A DNA stretch of 64,000 bases from Neisseria sp. KEM232 (GCF_002237445.1 NZ_CP022527.1:372001-436000); one strand, 5' to 3'. Counted from the first letter of the stretch, positions 49,612 to 58,092 are shown. The notes: generated by a model from the sequence alone, not told the origin. Translations and numbers: made by a program.

Positions 49612-51288
49612 TTAAAACAGCCCCGTAATATTGCCGTTTTCATCCACATCAATCTTCTCGGCCGAGGGCACTTTGGGCAGGCCGGGCATTTTCATGATGC
49701 TGCCGCAGACGGCGACGATGAAGCCCGCGCCGGCAGACAGGGTCAGGCTGCGGACGGTGATGGTGAAGCCGCTCGGACAGCCCAGAAGTTTGGCGTTGTC
49801 GCTGAACGAATATTGCGTTTTCGCCACGCACACAGGCAGTTTGTCCAAGCCCAGTTTTTCCAAAGACGCGATTTCCGCGCGTGCTTCGGCACTGAAGTCT
49901 ACATCGGCCGCGCCGTAGATTTTTTGCGCGATGGCGCGCAGCTTGTCGGGGATGCTGTTGTTGACATCATAGGCGTAGGCGAAATTGTTGGGCTGGTTTT
50001 CGATGGCGGAAACGACTTTGCGCGCCAAGTCCGCGCCGCCTTCGCCGCCTTTGCCCCACACTTCGGCCAGCGATACTTCCACGCCGTGTTCGGCACAGGC
50101 CGTCTGAATCAGGGCGAGTTCGGCGTCGGTGTCGGAAACGAAGCGGTTGATGGCGACGACCACGGGCAGGCCGAAGACGGTTTTGAGGTTGGCGATGTGT
50201 TTGAGCAGGTTGGGCAGGCCGCGTTGCAGGGCTTCGAGGTTTTCCGCGCCCAGCTCTTCTTTGGGCACGCCGCCGTTGTATTTGAGTGCGCGCACGGTGG
50301 CGACGACCACGGCGGCATCGGGTTTGAGGCCGGAAAGGCGGCATTTGATGTCGCAGAATTTTTCCGCACCCAAATCGGCGCCGAAGCCGGCTTCGGTAAC
50401 GGCGTAGTCGGCCAGATGCAGGGCAAGGCGGGTGGCGGTTACCGAGTTGCAGCCGTGGGCGATATTGGCGAAGGGGCCGCCGTGGACGAAGGCGGGCGTG
50501 CCGCCGATGGTTTGCACCAGATTGGGTTTGAGCGCGTCTTTCAAGAGGGCGGCCATCGCGCCTTGGGCGTTCAGGTCGCGGGCAAAAACGGGGCTGCCGT
50601 CTTTGGCGTAGGCAACAAGCATGTTGCCGAGGCGTTCTTTCAAATCGGCCAGGTCGCGGGCCAGGCAGAACACGGCCATCACTTCGCTGGCGACGGTGAT
50701 GTCGAAGCCGTCGGGGCGCAGCACGCCGTCGGTGGGTTTGCCGTTGCCGCTGACGATGTTGCGCAGCTGGCGGTCGTTCATATCGACGGCGCGGCGCCAC
50801 AGCACGCGTTTGGGGTCGATGTTCAGTGCGTTGCCTTGGTAGATGTGGTTGTCGATCATCGCGGCCAACAGGTTGTTGGCCGCGCCGATGGCGTGGAAAT
50901 CGCCGGTGAAGTGCAGGTTGATGTCTTCCATCGGCAGCATTTGCGCGTAGCCGCCCCCCGCCGCGCCGCCTTTGATGCCGAACACGGGGCCGAGCGATGG
51001 CTCGCGGATGGCGACGGCGGCCTGTTTGCCGATGCGGTTGAGCGCGTCGGCCAGGCCGATGGTGACGGTGGTTTTGCCTTCGCCGGCGGGGGTGGGGTTG
51101 ATGGCGGTAACCAGAATCAGGCGGCCGTTTTTATTGGGTAGTCTGAACGCGTCGGCGGGGGTGATTTTGGCTTTGTAATGGCCGTAGGGCTCAAGCTGCT
51201 CTTCGCCGATGCCGAGTTTGGCGGCGATTTCGCGGATGGGGCGGATGTCGGCTTCGCGGGCGATTTGGGCGTCGGTTTTGAAACTCAT
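49612..51288 (-). CDS. fhs: Formate-tetrahydrofolate ligase
   Basis: ATP-dependent activation of formate to 10-formyl-THF for purine and initiator-tRNA synthesis. 558 residues, typical length. Motifs: PTPAGEGKTT P-loop at residues 65-74, VAIREPSLGPVFGIKGGAAGGGYAQ (family signature spans about 95-120), and PGLPKVPSAEKIDVDENGNITGLF at the C-terminus. ATG 51288 has GGAAACCCCC upstream. It is a single gene located between metE and a TonB_C-like protein; both metE and fhs belong to one-carbon metabolism. Confidence 0.97.
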   Translation of the reverse strand: MSFKTDAQIAREADIRPIREIAAKLGIGEEQLEPYGHYKAKITPADAFRLPNKNGRLILVTAINPTPAGEGKTTVTIGLADALNRIGKQAAVAIREPSLGPVFGIKGGAAGGGYAQMLPMEDINLHFTGDFHAIGAANNLLAAMIDNHIYQGNALNIDPKRVLWRRAVDMNDRQLRNIVSGNGKPTDGVLRPDGFDITVASEVMAVFCLARDLADLKERLGNMLVAYAKDGSPVFARDLNAQGAMAALLKDALKPNLVQTIGGTPAFVHGGPFANIAHGCNSVTATRLALHLADYAVTEAGFGADLGAEKFCDIKCRLSGLKPDAAVVVATVRALKYNGGVPKEELGAENLEALQRGLPNLLKHIANLKTVFGLPVVVAINRFVSDTDAELALIQTACAEHGVEVSLAEVWGKGGEGGADLARKVVSAIENQPNNFAYAYDVNNSIPDKLRAIAQKIYGAADVDFSAEARAEIASLEKLGLDKLPVCVAKTQYSFSDNAKLLGCPSGFTITVRSLTLSAGAGFIVAVCGSIMKMPGLPKVPSAEKIDVDENGNITGLF

Positions 51289-51411
51289 GGGGGTTTCCTT
51301 TTCAAGATGGGACAAGGGGTTGCAGTCGGGCGGATTATAAGGGAGGCCGTCTGAAAGGGGCACTCGGCGCGGCTGAAAAATATTGCTGCGGCGATCAAGC
51401 GGGATTCATGC

Positions 51412-51441
51412 AAAGGCCGTTCCCGATCGGGGACGGCCTTT
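51412..51441. terminator. Terminator downstream of the TonB_C-like gene
   Basis: AAAGGCCGT(T)CCCGATC pairs with GATCGGGGACGGCCTTT. It resembles an uptake sequence only in its GGCCGT part. Confidence 0.65.
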
Positions 51442-51463
51442 GCGGCGGCATTTTGATTACTGC

Positions 51464-52180
51464 TCACAACCTGAACGCGATTGGCGCGACCACCGCCTGC
51501 CAGACGGGTTTGCCACGGTAGCGGGCGGGTTGGAAGCGGGCGGCATCCATGCCTTTGACGGCGAAGCGGTCGAGCAGCCGATGGCCGGATGATTTTTCCG
51601 TATGTGCGCCGTAAGCCCTGCCGTCGGGGGCGACGGCGGCGCGCACGACGCTTGTGCCTTCTTCTCCGTTTTCCATCGACAGGGGAGGATAGACGGGGCG
51701 GGGCGGCACGGTCTGCACGGCCTCGGCAAACTGCGTTTTGTCTGCGGCAAGATTTTGCGGAATCACGAAATACGCTTCCTGCACCACGGTAAACGGCACT
51801 TTGCGGCAGACGGTTTCGCTTGCGCCGCTTTGGCTTTGCCGCTCTCCGCAGCGTTCGCGCGGCGGAAATTCCTGCGGCAGATTGCCGATAGCCGCCGCCT
51901 GTTTGGCAACGGCGCGGTCTGTTTCCTGTTCGCGGCGGACGACTTTGCCGTTGGCGTCGGCATGCAGCCGCCAGATGGCGCGGCCGGTTTGCGGAAAGCC
52001 CGTCTTGTCGGTTTCGGCATCGCGGAATACGGGCGGCAGGAGGACGGTTTCTTCGGCATCTTGGCGGCCTGCCGCTGCGGCAGGCGTTTTTTTCGCCGCT
52101 TTCTCCGCTTTCGGCGCAGCTTGGACGGCAGGCGCGGCCAGCAGCAGGGCGGCGGACAATAGAATCAGGGGGCGGGACAT
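51464..52180 (-). CDS. Secreted protein with TonB C-terminal-like domain
   Basis: 238 residues. A signal peptide (SRPLILLSAALLLAAPAVQA) is followed by a short Ala/Lys linker and two segments of TonB_C type. The first (GRAIWRLHADANGKVVRREQ, residues about 66-135, with two cysteines in CGERQ and TVCRKVPF) is divergent; the second (PRPVYPPLSMENGEEGTSVVRAAVAPDG to WQAVVAPIAF) is closer to TonB/energy-transducer ends (YP..... G.V.... V..DG). It has no N-terminal membrane anchor of the ExbB-binding type, so it is probably not a functional energy transducer. The role is unknown. Confidence 0.7.
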   Translation of the reverse strand: MSRPLILLSAALLLAAPAVQAAPKAEKAAKKTPAAAAGRQDAEETVLLPPVFRDAETDKTGFPQTGRAIWRLHADANGKVVRREQETDRAVAKQAAAIGNLPQEFPPRERCGERQSQSGASETVCRKVPFTVVQEAYFVIPQNLAADKTQFAEAVQTVPPRPVYPPLSMENGEEGTSVVRAAVAPDGRAYGAHTEKSSGHRLLDRFAVKGMDAARFQPARYRGKPVWQAVVAPIAFRL

Positions 52181-52238
52181 GGTGTTTTTGCTTTCTTTGG
52201 TTACGGAGAACAGTTTTCTCAGACGGCCTGTGTAGTGG

Positions 52239-52295
52239 AAGGCCGTTCCCGCCTGTACCCCTTCGGGGCATAAATGCGGGATGACGTTTCTGAAA
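52239..52295 (-). repeat. Structured leader repeat, copy 1
   Basis: About 57 bp that also occurs at 58093-58151. It contains nested stems (CCCGC...GCGGG outside, CCCCGAAGGGG inside). In both places it lies on the sense strand 38-60 bases before a start codon, here that of the TonB_C-like gene. Confidence 0.65.
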
Positions 52296-52383
52296 AACGG
52301 TTTCGGAAACATCATTCCCGCATTTGTTGTGGCGGGAAAGGGTTGGCCGTCTGAAAACCGTAAAACAGGATTCAGACGGCCTT

Positions 52384-52546
52384 AGGAGCTGTTTGCATTT
52401 GGTATTGCGGCGGCTTTTACGCCATAAAACGGCATCTGCCGCGTTGAAAATACTCGCCTATGGACGGCATAGGATCGTATTTTCGCCTTGCACCTGCCGC
52501 TTTCTGACGCAAAATCCGCTTCACAAACCAAATGCAAACAGCCCCT
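52384..52546. mobile_element. MITE (163 bp), second member of the family
   Basis: Ends AGGAGCTGTTTGCATTTGGT and, reversed, AGGGGCTGTTTGCATTTGGT, flanked by TA on both sides, consistent with a TA target duplication. Its interior, read in reverse, aligns with the MITE at 18785-18949 (GCAAGG, ACGCGGCAG and CCGCCGCAA blocks in the same order). It is non-coding and intergenic, between ispA and the TonB_C-like gene. Confidence 0.75.
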
Positions 52547-52556
52547 AGCCGGCCGT

Positions 52557-53450
52557 TCACTTTTTGCGTGCGGTGACGAATTGCGCGAGCTGGCGCAGGC
52601 GTTCGGCGCGTTTGCCGAAGGGTTCGAGGGCGGCGGCGGCTTCGGCGGTGAGGCTTTCGGCGTAGCGGCGGGCGGCGGCGAGTCCCATCAGGGAAACGTA
52701 GGTGGGTTTGTTTTGTTCGGCGTCTTTGCCGGCGGTTTTGCCGAGGGTGGCGGTGTCGGCTTCGCAGTCGAGCACGTCGTCGATGACTTGGAAGGCGAGG
52801 CCGAGGCGTTCGGCGTAGCGGTCGATGTGTTGCAGGGCGGTGTCGTCGATGTCGGGGCAGGCGAGGCCGCCGAGGGCGGCGGCGGCGCGGATGAGGGCGC
52901 CGGTTTTGAGGCTGTGCATTTGTTCGAGCTGCGCCTGAGCCAGGGGTTTGCCGACGTTGGCGAGGTCGACGGCCTGTCCGCCCGCCATGCCGAGGCTGCC
53001 GCCGGCGCGGGCGAGGACGGAGAGCATTTTGAGCTGGCGCGCGGGCAGCAGATCTGTGGGGCGGGCGAGGATGTCGAAGGCGAGGGTTTGCAGGGCGTCG
53101 CCCGCGAGCAGGGCGGCGGCTTCGCCGTAGCGGATGTGGCAGGTGGGTTTGCCGCGCCGCAGGCTGTCGTTGTCCATGGCGGGCATGTCGTCGTGGACGA
53201 GGGAGTAGACGTGGATGAGTTCGACGGCGGCCATGGCGTGTCCGACGGCGTCGGGATCGGCCTGTCCGAGCTGCGAGGCGGCGAGTACGAGCAGGGGGCG
53301 CAGGCGTTTGCCGCCGCCGAGGGCGGCGTAGCGCATGGCTTGGTGCAAATCCTGCGGGACTTGGTTTTCAGACGGCATCAGGCTTTGCAGCAGCAGCTCG
53401 GTTTGCGCCTGTGCCTGTGCCTGCCAGTGTTTGAGGTCGCTATTGTCCAT
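52557..53450 (-). CDS. ispA: Farnesyl (polyprenyl) diphosphate synthase IspA
   Basis: Condenses IPP with allylic diphosphates to farnesyl diphosphate. 297 residues. GGGKRLRP at 45-52 and the first aspartate-rich motif DDMPAMD at 87-93 (DDxxxxD, as in the type with two-residue insertion), KTGALIRAA near 178, and the second motif IDDVLD near 225. ATG 53450 overlaps the end of xseB by 11 bases. Order xseB-ispA is common in proteobacteria, although dxs does not follow here. Confidence 0.95.
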   Translation of the reverse strand: MDNSDLKHWQAQAQAQTELLLQSLMPSENQVPQDLHQAMRYAALGGGKRLRPLLVLAASQLGQADPDAVGHAMAAVELIHVYSLVHDDMPAMDNDSLRRGKPTCHIRYGEAAALLAGDALQTLAFDILARPTDLLPARQLKMLSVLARAGGSLGMAGGQAVDLANVGKPLAQAQLEQMHSLKTGALIRAAAALGGLACPDIDDTALQHIDRYAERLGLAFQVIDDVLDCEADTATLGKTAGKDAEQNKPTYVSLMGLAAARRYAESLTAEAAAALEPFGKRAERLRQLAQFVTARKK

Positions 53451-53664
53451 CGGGGGCGAATTCCTTGATGAGGCCGTCTGAATCGATGATGTGCAGTTTT
53501 TGTTCGACTTCGGCGAGTTTGTCTTGGCAGTATTTGACGAGGGCGCTGCCTTCCTGATAGGCGGCAAGGGCGTCTTCGAGGGGCATGTCGGCGTTTTGCA
53601 TGGCTTCGGTGAGGGTTTCGAGGCGTTTCATGGCCTCTTCGAAGGATTTGGGGGCTTTTTTCAT
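53440..53664 (-). CDS. xseB: Exodeoxyribonuclease VII small subunit
   Basis: 74 residues, all-helical: SFEEAMKRLETLTEAMQNADMPLEDALAAYQEGSALVKYCQ is the XseB signature region (residues about 6-46). It binds the large subunit XseA, which is not in the window. An uptake sequence is read as SDGLI. It is translationally coupled to ispA by an 11-base overlap. Confidence 0.94.
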   Translation of the reverse strand: MKKAPKSFEEAMKRLETLTEAMQNADMPLEDALAAYQEGSALVKYCQDKLAEVEQKLHIIDSDGLIKEFAPDGQ

Positions 53665-53695
53665 GGCGGTATTTGGGGACGGATTCGGATGGGAA

Positions 53696-53737
53696 GAGGC
53701 CGTCTGAAACCTCCGTATCAAGGGTTCAGACGGCCTG
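53696..53737. terminator. Inverted uptake-sequence hairpin between xseB and dnaN
   Basis: GAGGCCGTCTGAAACC and GGTTCAGACGGCC; located just after the dnaN stop, it separates dnaN from xseB-ispA. Confidence 0.75.
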
Positions 53738-53754
53738 ACGGTGCTCGATATGCT

Positions 53755-54858
53755 CTAAATGCGCATGGGCATGACGATATATTTGAAGTTGGGGTTGTTG
53801 GGGATGGTGAACAGGGTGGAGCGGTTGGCGTCGCCGAAGGCAAGCTGGATGTCTTCGGCGTGGACGTTGCGCAGGATGTCCATCAGGTAGTTGATGTTGA
53901 AGCCGGCTTCGAGTTCGCCGCCCTGATAGGCGATTTCGAGTTCTTCGCGCGCTTCTTCCTGTTCGTTGTTGCTGCACACGACGCTCAGCAGGCCGGGTTG
54001 CAGGTGCAGGCGGGCGCCTCTGAATTTTTCGTTGGCAAGGATGGCGGCACGCTCCAAGGCACCGAGCAGGTTGGCGCGGTTGAGGACGAAGATTTTGTCG
54101 TTGTCGAGCGGAATGACGCGGTTGAAGTCGGGGAATTTGCCGTCGACGACTTTGCTGACGATGACGGAATCGTTGCAGCGGAAGCGCACCTGGTTGCCGA
54201 GCAGCTCGACGCTGACCTGCTCTTCGGGGCGGTTGAGCAGTTTGAAGAGTTCGAGCACGGTTTTGCGCGGCAGGATGACTTCGGCTTTGGGCAGGTCGGC
54301 TTCGATGGCGGCGGCGGAGTAGGCGAGGCGGTGGCCGTCGGTGGCGACGAGGCGCAGCTGGCTGCCTTCGGTCTGCATCAAAAGGCCGTTGAGGTAGTAG
54401 CGGATGTCCTGCACGGCCATGCTGTACTGCACTTGGGCGAGCATGGTTTTGAGGGTTTCCTGCGGCAGGGAGAAGGCGGAGCTGACTTCTTCGCCGACGC
54501 TCATCAGGGGGAAGTCTTCGGCGGGCAGGGTTTGCAGGGCGAAACGGGATTTGCCCGCTTTGAGGGTGAGGCGGTTTTGCGCCCAATCGAGGGCGACTTG
54601 CGCGCCTTCGGGCAGGGCGCGCAGGATGTCTTGCAGTTTTTTGGCGTTGGTGGTGATGCGGAAATCGCCGGCTTCGCTTTCGGGGCCGGCGGTGTTGATT
54701 TGGATTTCGAGGTCGGTGGCGAGGATGTTGGTCTGGCCGTGCGCGCTTTCGAGTAAAACGTTGGAGAGGATGGGCAGGGTGTGGCGGCGTTCGACGATGC
54801 CGGTGACGGCCTGCAGGGGTTTGAGCAGGCTGTCGCGGTCGGCTTGCAGTATCAGCAT
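53755..54858 (-). CDS. dnaN: DNA polymerase III beta sliding clamp
   Basis: 367 residues, three repeated clamp domains. It begins MLILQADRDSLLKPLQAVTGIVERRHTLPILSNVLL and ends YIVMPMRI, both characteristic. The hydrophobic pocket region (LVATDGHRLA near residue 172; PMRL-type end) is conserved. ATG 54858 has GGAAAACCC upstream. It follows dnaA on the same strand, but a Correia element has inserted between the two, so expression from the dnaA promoter may be altered. Confidence 0.97.
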   Translation of the reverse strand: MLILQADRDSLLKPLQAVTGIVERRHTLPILSNVLLESAHGQTNILATDLEIQINTAGPESEAGDFRITTNAKKLQDILRALPEGAQVALDWAQNRLTLKAGKSRFALQTLPAEDFPLMSVGEEVSSAFSLPQETLKTMLAQVQYSMAVQDIRYYLNGLLMQTEGSQLRLVATDGHRLAYSAAAIEADLPKAEVILPRKTVLELFKLLNRPEEQVSVELLGNQVRFRCNDSVIVSKVVDGKFPDFNRVIPLDNDKIFVLNRANLLGALERAAILANEKFRGARLHLQPGLLSVVCSNNEQEEAREELEIAYQGGELEAGFNINYLMDILRNVHAEDIQLAFGDANRSTLFTIPNNPNFKYIVMPMRI

Positions 54859-54933
54859 GGGTTTTCCTTATTTGATTTAAGAGAAAAGGCGGATTTTTGT
54901 TTTTCAGACGGCCTTTAATGTTAATAACTCTAA

Positions 54934-55088
54934 TATAGTGAAGCAACACGGAAAGATACAAGGCAGCAAGCCGCAGGCAGTACAAGTAGTACGGGGCAGG
55001 TTTTCTTGGCATTTCCAATGCCGTAGAAAACCGCCCTCTTCGAGCTAAGGCGCAGCAACGCCGTAGATTTTCGTGTTGGCTCACTATA
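54934..55088. mobile_element. Correia repeat enclosed element, full-length type (155 bp)
   Basis: Ends are TATAGTGAAGCAACACG and, reversed, TATAGTGAGCCAACACG. The interior carries the Correia words GGCAGTACAAGTAGTACGG, TTCGAGCTAAGGCG and CAGCAACGCCGTAGA. The length fits the 154-156 bp class, which in meningococcus contains an IHF site and can supply promoters. The terminal sequences differ from the meningococcal TATAGTGGATTAA type. It separates dnaN from dnaA. Confidence 0.88.
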
Positions 55089-55108
55089 TTAAGAGGCCGT
55101 CTGAAAGC

Positions 55109-56662
55109 TCAGTTCTGTATCAGTATCAGCAGTTTTTCGTAGTCCTGCGCCAGCTCGGGGTCTTCCTGCCGCAGCTTGGCAACGGCTTTGATGCCGTGCA
55201 TGACGGTGGTGTGGTCGCGGCCGCCGAAAGCGTCGCCGATAGCGGGCAGGCTGAGGTTGGTGAGGTCTTTGGTAAGACTCATGGCCACCTGGCGCGGGCG
55301 GGCGATGTTGCGCGTGCGCTTTTTGCCGAGCAGCTCGCTGATTTTGACGCGGTAGTGTTTGGCGACGGTGTCGAGTATCAGCTCGGCGGTAATGACTTTG
55401 TAGGCGCTGGCGACGATGTCCTGCAAGGCTTCGGCGGCCAGGTCGATATCGATGGGCTTTTTCTGGAAGCGGCTGCTGGCTTCGACGCGCTTGAACGCGC
55501 CTTCGAGTTCGCGCACGTTGGAGCGGATGTGTTTGGCGATGAAAAAGGCGGCGTCTTCGCGCAGGGTCACGCCCGAGGCTTCGGCCTTTTTCTGCAAAAT
55601 GGCAACGCGCATTTCAAATTCGGGCGGTTCGAGTTCCAGCGTCAAACCCCAGGAAAAGCGCGATTTGAGGCGGTCGTCCATATCTTCGATTTTGGTCGGC
55701 AGCACGTCGCAGGTAAGGATGAGCTGTTTTTTTTCGGTGTGGAAGTGGTTGTACAGATAGAAGAATTCTTCCATCGTGCGGTCTTTGCCCTTGATGAACT
55801 GGATGTCGTCGATGATGAGCAGGTCGTATTGGCGGTATTGCTGTTTGAAGGTGTCGTAGTTGTTGCTGCGGAAGGCGCTCATCAGGCTGCGGATGTATTC
55901 GTCGGCGTGCATGTAGCGCACTTTGGCCTTGGGATTGTTTTTCAGCAGCTCGTTGCCGACGGCCTGCACAAGGTGGGTTTTGCCCAGGCCGGTGCTGCCG
56001 TAGAGAAAGAAGGGGTTGTAGCCTTGGCCGGGATTTTCGGCGATGTTGCGGGCGGCGGCGGCGGCGATGCGGTTGCCCTTGCCTTCCACCAGCGTGTCGA
56101 AGGTGTATTCGGCCGACAGGTTGGACTGGGCATTCGTCGTTTCGCGCGGCGTTTCGGCCGCGGCAGGTTTAGCCGACGAGGGCGCGGCATCTTGTATGCC
56201 CGCAGCCGCCGCAGGTTTGGCGGGTAGGTTTTTCAGACGTTCGGCCAAAATGTCCTGCGCGCTCTGTTTGGCGGCGGGCTTGGCCTGCACTTTGGCGGCT
56301 GCGGCCGTATCGGATTGGGAAACGGGCGTCTCTTGTGCCTGCGGCGCGGCGCTTGTGCCGTTTCCGTTTTCAGACGGCCTCTCCTCTGATGCCGCCATCG
56401 GATAAGACGCGCCGCATCCCGCTTTGAACACCAGCGGCGGCTGCTCGGGCGCAAGCTCGGCGCGCACGGCCTCGAACGCGGCGGCAAATTGGGTTTTCAG
56501 CATATTGACGGCAAACTGGTTTTTGCCGTAGACCACCCACGCGCCGTCCTCTTCGCCCACGGTCAGCGGCGCGATCCACGTGTCAAACTGCTGCGCGGTC
56601 AGCGTTTCGTGCAGGCGGCGCAGGCAAAGCGGCCAAAACTCGGCGGGCGTCATGGTGTTCAT
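55109..56662 (-). CDS. dnaA: Chromosomal replication initiator DnaA
   Basis: 517 residues. Domain I (MNTMTPAEFWPLCLRRLHET) binds DnaB; a long disordered, Ala/Pro-rich domain II spans about 100-180 and includes a peptide read from an uptake sequence (ERPSENGNG); AAA+ domain III has Walker A GSTGLGKTH near 222 and Walker B LLIIDDIQF near 283; domain IV carries the DnaA signature GGRDHTTVMHGI near 485. ATG 56662 is the canonical start; an ATG nine residues upstream is not conserved. It is divergent from rpmH. Confidence 0.97.
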   Translation of the reverse strand: MNTMTPAEFWPLCLRRLHETLTAQQFDTWIAPLTVGEEDGAWVVYGKNQFAVNMLKTQFAAAFEAVRAELAPEQPPLVFKAGCGASYPMAASEERPSENGNGTSAAPQAQETPVSQSDTAAAAKVQAKPAAKQSAQDILAERLKNLPAKPAAAAGIQDAAPSSAKPAAAETPRETTNAQSNLSAEYTFDTLVEGKGNRIAAAAARNIAENPGQGYNPFFLYGSTGLGKTHLVQAVGNELLKNNPKAKVRYMHADEYIRSLMSAFRSNNYDTFKQQYRQYDLLIIDDIQFIKGKDRTMEEFFYLYNHFHTEKKQLILTCDVLPTKIEDMDDRLKSRFSWGLTLELEPPEFEMRVAILQKKAEASGVTLREDAAFFIAKHIRSNVRELEGAFKRVEASSRFQKKPIDIDLAAEALQDIVASAYKVITAELILDTVAKHYRVKISELLGKKRTRNIARPRQVAMSLTKDLTNLSLPAIGDAFGGRDHTTVMHGIKAVAKLRQEDPELAQDYEKLLILIQN

Positions 56663-56837
56663 AAAAAGAAAAAACCGTCGGAAAATCATTCAGATAGGCG
56701 CAGTGTCTTTAACCGCGCGCGAAAGAGCGGCGGATTATAGCGGAAATACGCCGCCGCCGCCACGCGGCAGAGCCCGCAAAGCCTTGTCGCAAAAGGCCGT
56801 CTGAAAACGCCCGCCGCCGCGAACTGCTTTATTTTGA

Positions 56838-56866
56838 TTGACAAAAACGGCGATTTGGTTTGTAAT
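56838..56866 (+). promoter_or_regulatory. rpmH promoter
   Basis: TTGACA at 56838-56843 and TGTAAT at 56861-56866 with a 17-base spacer, 36 bases before the rpmH start. It should drive rpmH-rnpA-yidD. Confidence 0.75.
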
Positions 56867-56901
56867 CCCGCGCTTTTACCCAAACCGATTTAGGAAATAT
56901 C

Positions 56902-57036
56902 ATGAAACGCACTTACCAGCCCTCCGTTACCAAACGCAAACGCACCCACGGCTTCCTCGTCCGCTCGCGCACCCGCGGCGGCCGCGCCGTTCTCGCCGCC
57001 CGCCGCGCCAAAGGCCGCAAACGCCTGTCTGTGTAA
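56902..57036 (+). CDS. rpmH: 50S ribosomal protein L34
   Basis: 44 residues, MKRTYQPSVTKRKRTHGFLV and RAKGRKRLSV at the two ends, fully typical bL34. A TAGGAAATATC leader precedes the start. It is the first gene of the conserved rpmH-rnpA-yidD-yidC series next to dnaA, and it is too short to be seen in simple length-filtered gene searches. Confidence 0.98.
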   Translation: MKRTYQPSVTKRKRTHGFLVRSRTRGGRAVLAARRAKGRKRLSV

Positions 57037-57047
57037 GCGCAACCGTT

Positions 57048-57386
57048 TTGGAACGCTTCGGCAGGCAGTACCGCCTTTTGAAAACGGAAGAATTTTCTTC
57101 CGTTTTTGCTTTGCGCAAGCAATACCGCTGCGCCCTGCTGCAAATTTCGTACTCCGACCCCGCAGAGCGCGGCCATGCGCGGCTGGGACTGGTGGTATCG
57201 AAGAAAACCGCGCGCCGCGCCCACGAGCGCAACTATATGAAGCGCGTCATCCGCGACTGGTTCAGACGGCATAAAAACGCCCTGCCGCCGCGCGATTTTA
57301 TCGTGCGCGTGCGCCTGGCTTTCGGGCGCGACACCGCTCCTGCCGTCCGCGCCGAACTCTCGCGCCTGCTGCTGGACAAAAAATGA
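57048..57386 (+). CDS. rnpA: Ribonuclease P protein component (TTG start)
   Basis: Protein cofactor of RNase P for 5' tRNA processing. From TTG 57048 it is 112 residues: FGRQYRLLKTEEFSSVF matches the Neisseria RnpA N-terminus, followed by the RNR motif region (ARRAHERNYMKRVIRDWFR), here with the ERN form. No in-frame ATG or GTG lies between the rpmH stop and the conserved residues, so TTG, 12 bases after rpmH, is the best start. The frame is open upstream to an ATG at 56838, but that would overlap the whole of rpmH and is not conserved. It overlaps yidD by four bases. Confidence 0.9.
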   Translation: MERFGRQYRLLKTEEFSSVFALRKQYRCALLQISYSDPAERGHARLGLVVSKKTARRAHERNYMKRVIRDWFRRHKNALPPRDFIVRVRLAFGRDTAPAVRAELSRLLLDKK

Positions 57387-57595
57387 CCGCCCGCCTGCTG
57401 CAACTGCTGATCCGGTTCTACCAATACTGCATCAGCCCGCTGGTTCCGCCGCGCTGCCGCTACACGCCGACCTGTTCGCAATACGCGCTGGAAGCCGTGC
57501 GCCGCTACGGCGCGCTCAAAGGCGGCCTGTTGGCCGTGAAACGTATCGCCCGCTGCCACCCCTGGGGCGGGCACGGGCACGATCCCGTGCCCTAA
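57383..57595 (+). CDS. yidD: Membrane protein insertion efficiency factor YidD
   Basis: 70 residues with the family motifs YQYCISPLVPPRCRYTPTCSQYALEAVRRYG and the C-terminal CHPWGGHGHDPVP. It is a small amphipathic protein associated with the inner membrane that aids YidC-dependent insertion. ATG overlaps the rnpA stop (ATGA). Confidence 0.96.
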   Translation: MTARLLQLLIRFYQYCISPLVPPRCRYTPTCSQYALEAVRRYGALKGGLLAVKRIARCHPWGGHGHDPVP

Positions 57596-57637
57596 TGGCT
57601 GTTACCCGTTTTCCGATACAAAGGACACAGCGAAGCC

Positions 57638-57956
57638 ATGAACCGCCGCCCGAAAACCGTTTTCGTCGATGTCGACGACACCCTGCTGCGCAGCGCAGGC
57701 AGCGTGCGCATTCCGATTCCCGCCGCCGTCGAGGCCGTGAAGCGGCTTACCGCCGAAGGCGCAACGCTTTAATCTGTGGAGCAGCGGCGACGCGGATTAC
57801 GCCCGCGAGGCCGCGTGTTTTTTGCAGCTGGAACACTGCTTCGCCGCTTTCCTGTCCAAGCCCGACGTGTACATCGACGACATAGCGGTGGGCGAATGGC
57901 GTTTCTTCCGCCACGTCCTGCCGCAAAACGCACTTTATCTGTACGATGGAGCATAA
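57638..57956 (+). pseudogene. HAD-like hydrolase gene with a single-base frameshift
   Basis: ATG 57638 (preceded by AAGGA) encodes MNRRPKTVFVDVDDTLLRSAG, with the HAD motif I DVDDTLL, for 44 residues and then stops at TAA after GCAACGCTT. Deleting one T at 57768-57770 restores NLWSSGDADYAREAACFLQLEH, then LSKPDVYIDDIAVGEW and a stop at 57956: a 105-residue protein with a WSSG motif II and an IDD motif IV. The gene lies between yidD and yidC in Neisseria. It may be a real mutation, a sequencing error in a T run, or translated by frameshifting. Confidence 0.75.
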
Positions 57957-58092
57957 GCCTTTTCAGACGGCCTCTGCGCATTGAGGCCGTCTGAAAACGG
58001 ATAAGGAACAAACATTTGATGCCGCCGCATAATCTGTTATGCTGCGGCGCTTTGCGGTCGGCTGGTATCCGCCCGCAACGCAACCGCCCCCT

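Noticed and set aside
49444..51141. A 565-codon plus-strand frame opposite fhs
   Set aside because: Antisense shadow of Fhs; Gly/Phe/Ala/Asp-rich without domains. The same applies to long frames opposite metE (47418-49550), dnaA (55073-56227), dnaN (53491-54756) and actP (30461-32284).
56663..56901. oriC between dnaA and rpmH
   Set aside because: The interval is only 239 bp, with no TTATCCACA-like boxes or AT-rich 13-mers seen; what is readable is the rpmH promoter and one uptake sequence.
57595..57885. A 96-codon frame after yidD
   Set aside because: An out-of-frame Arg-rich reading of the frameshifted HAD gene.
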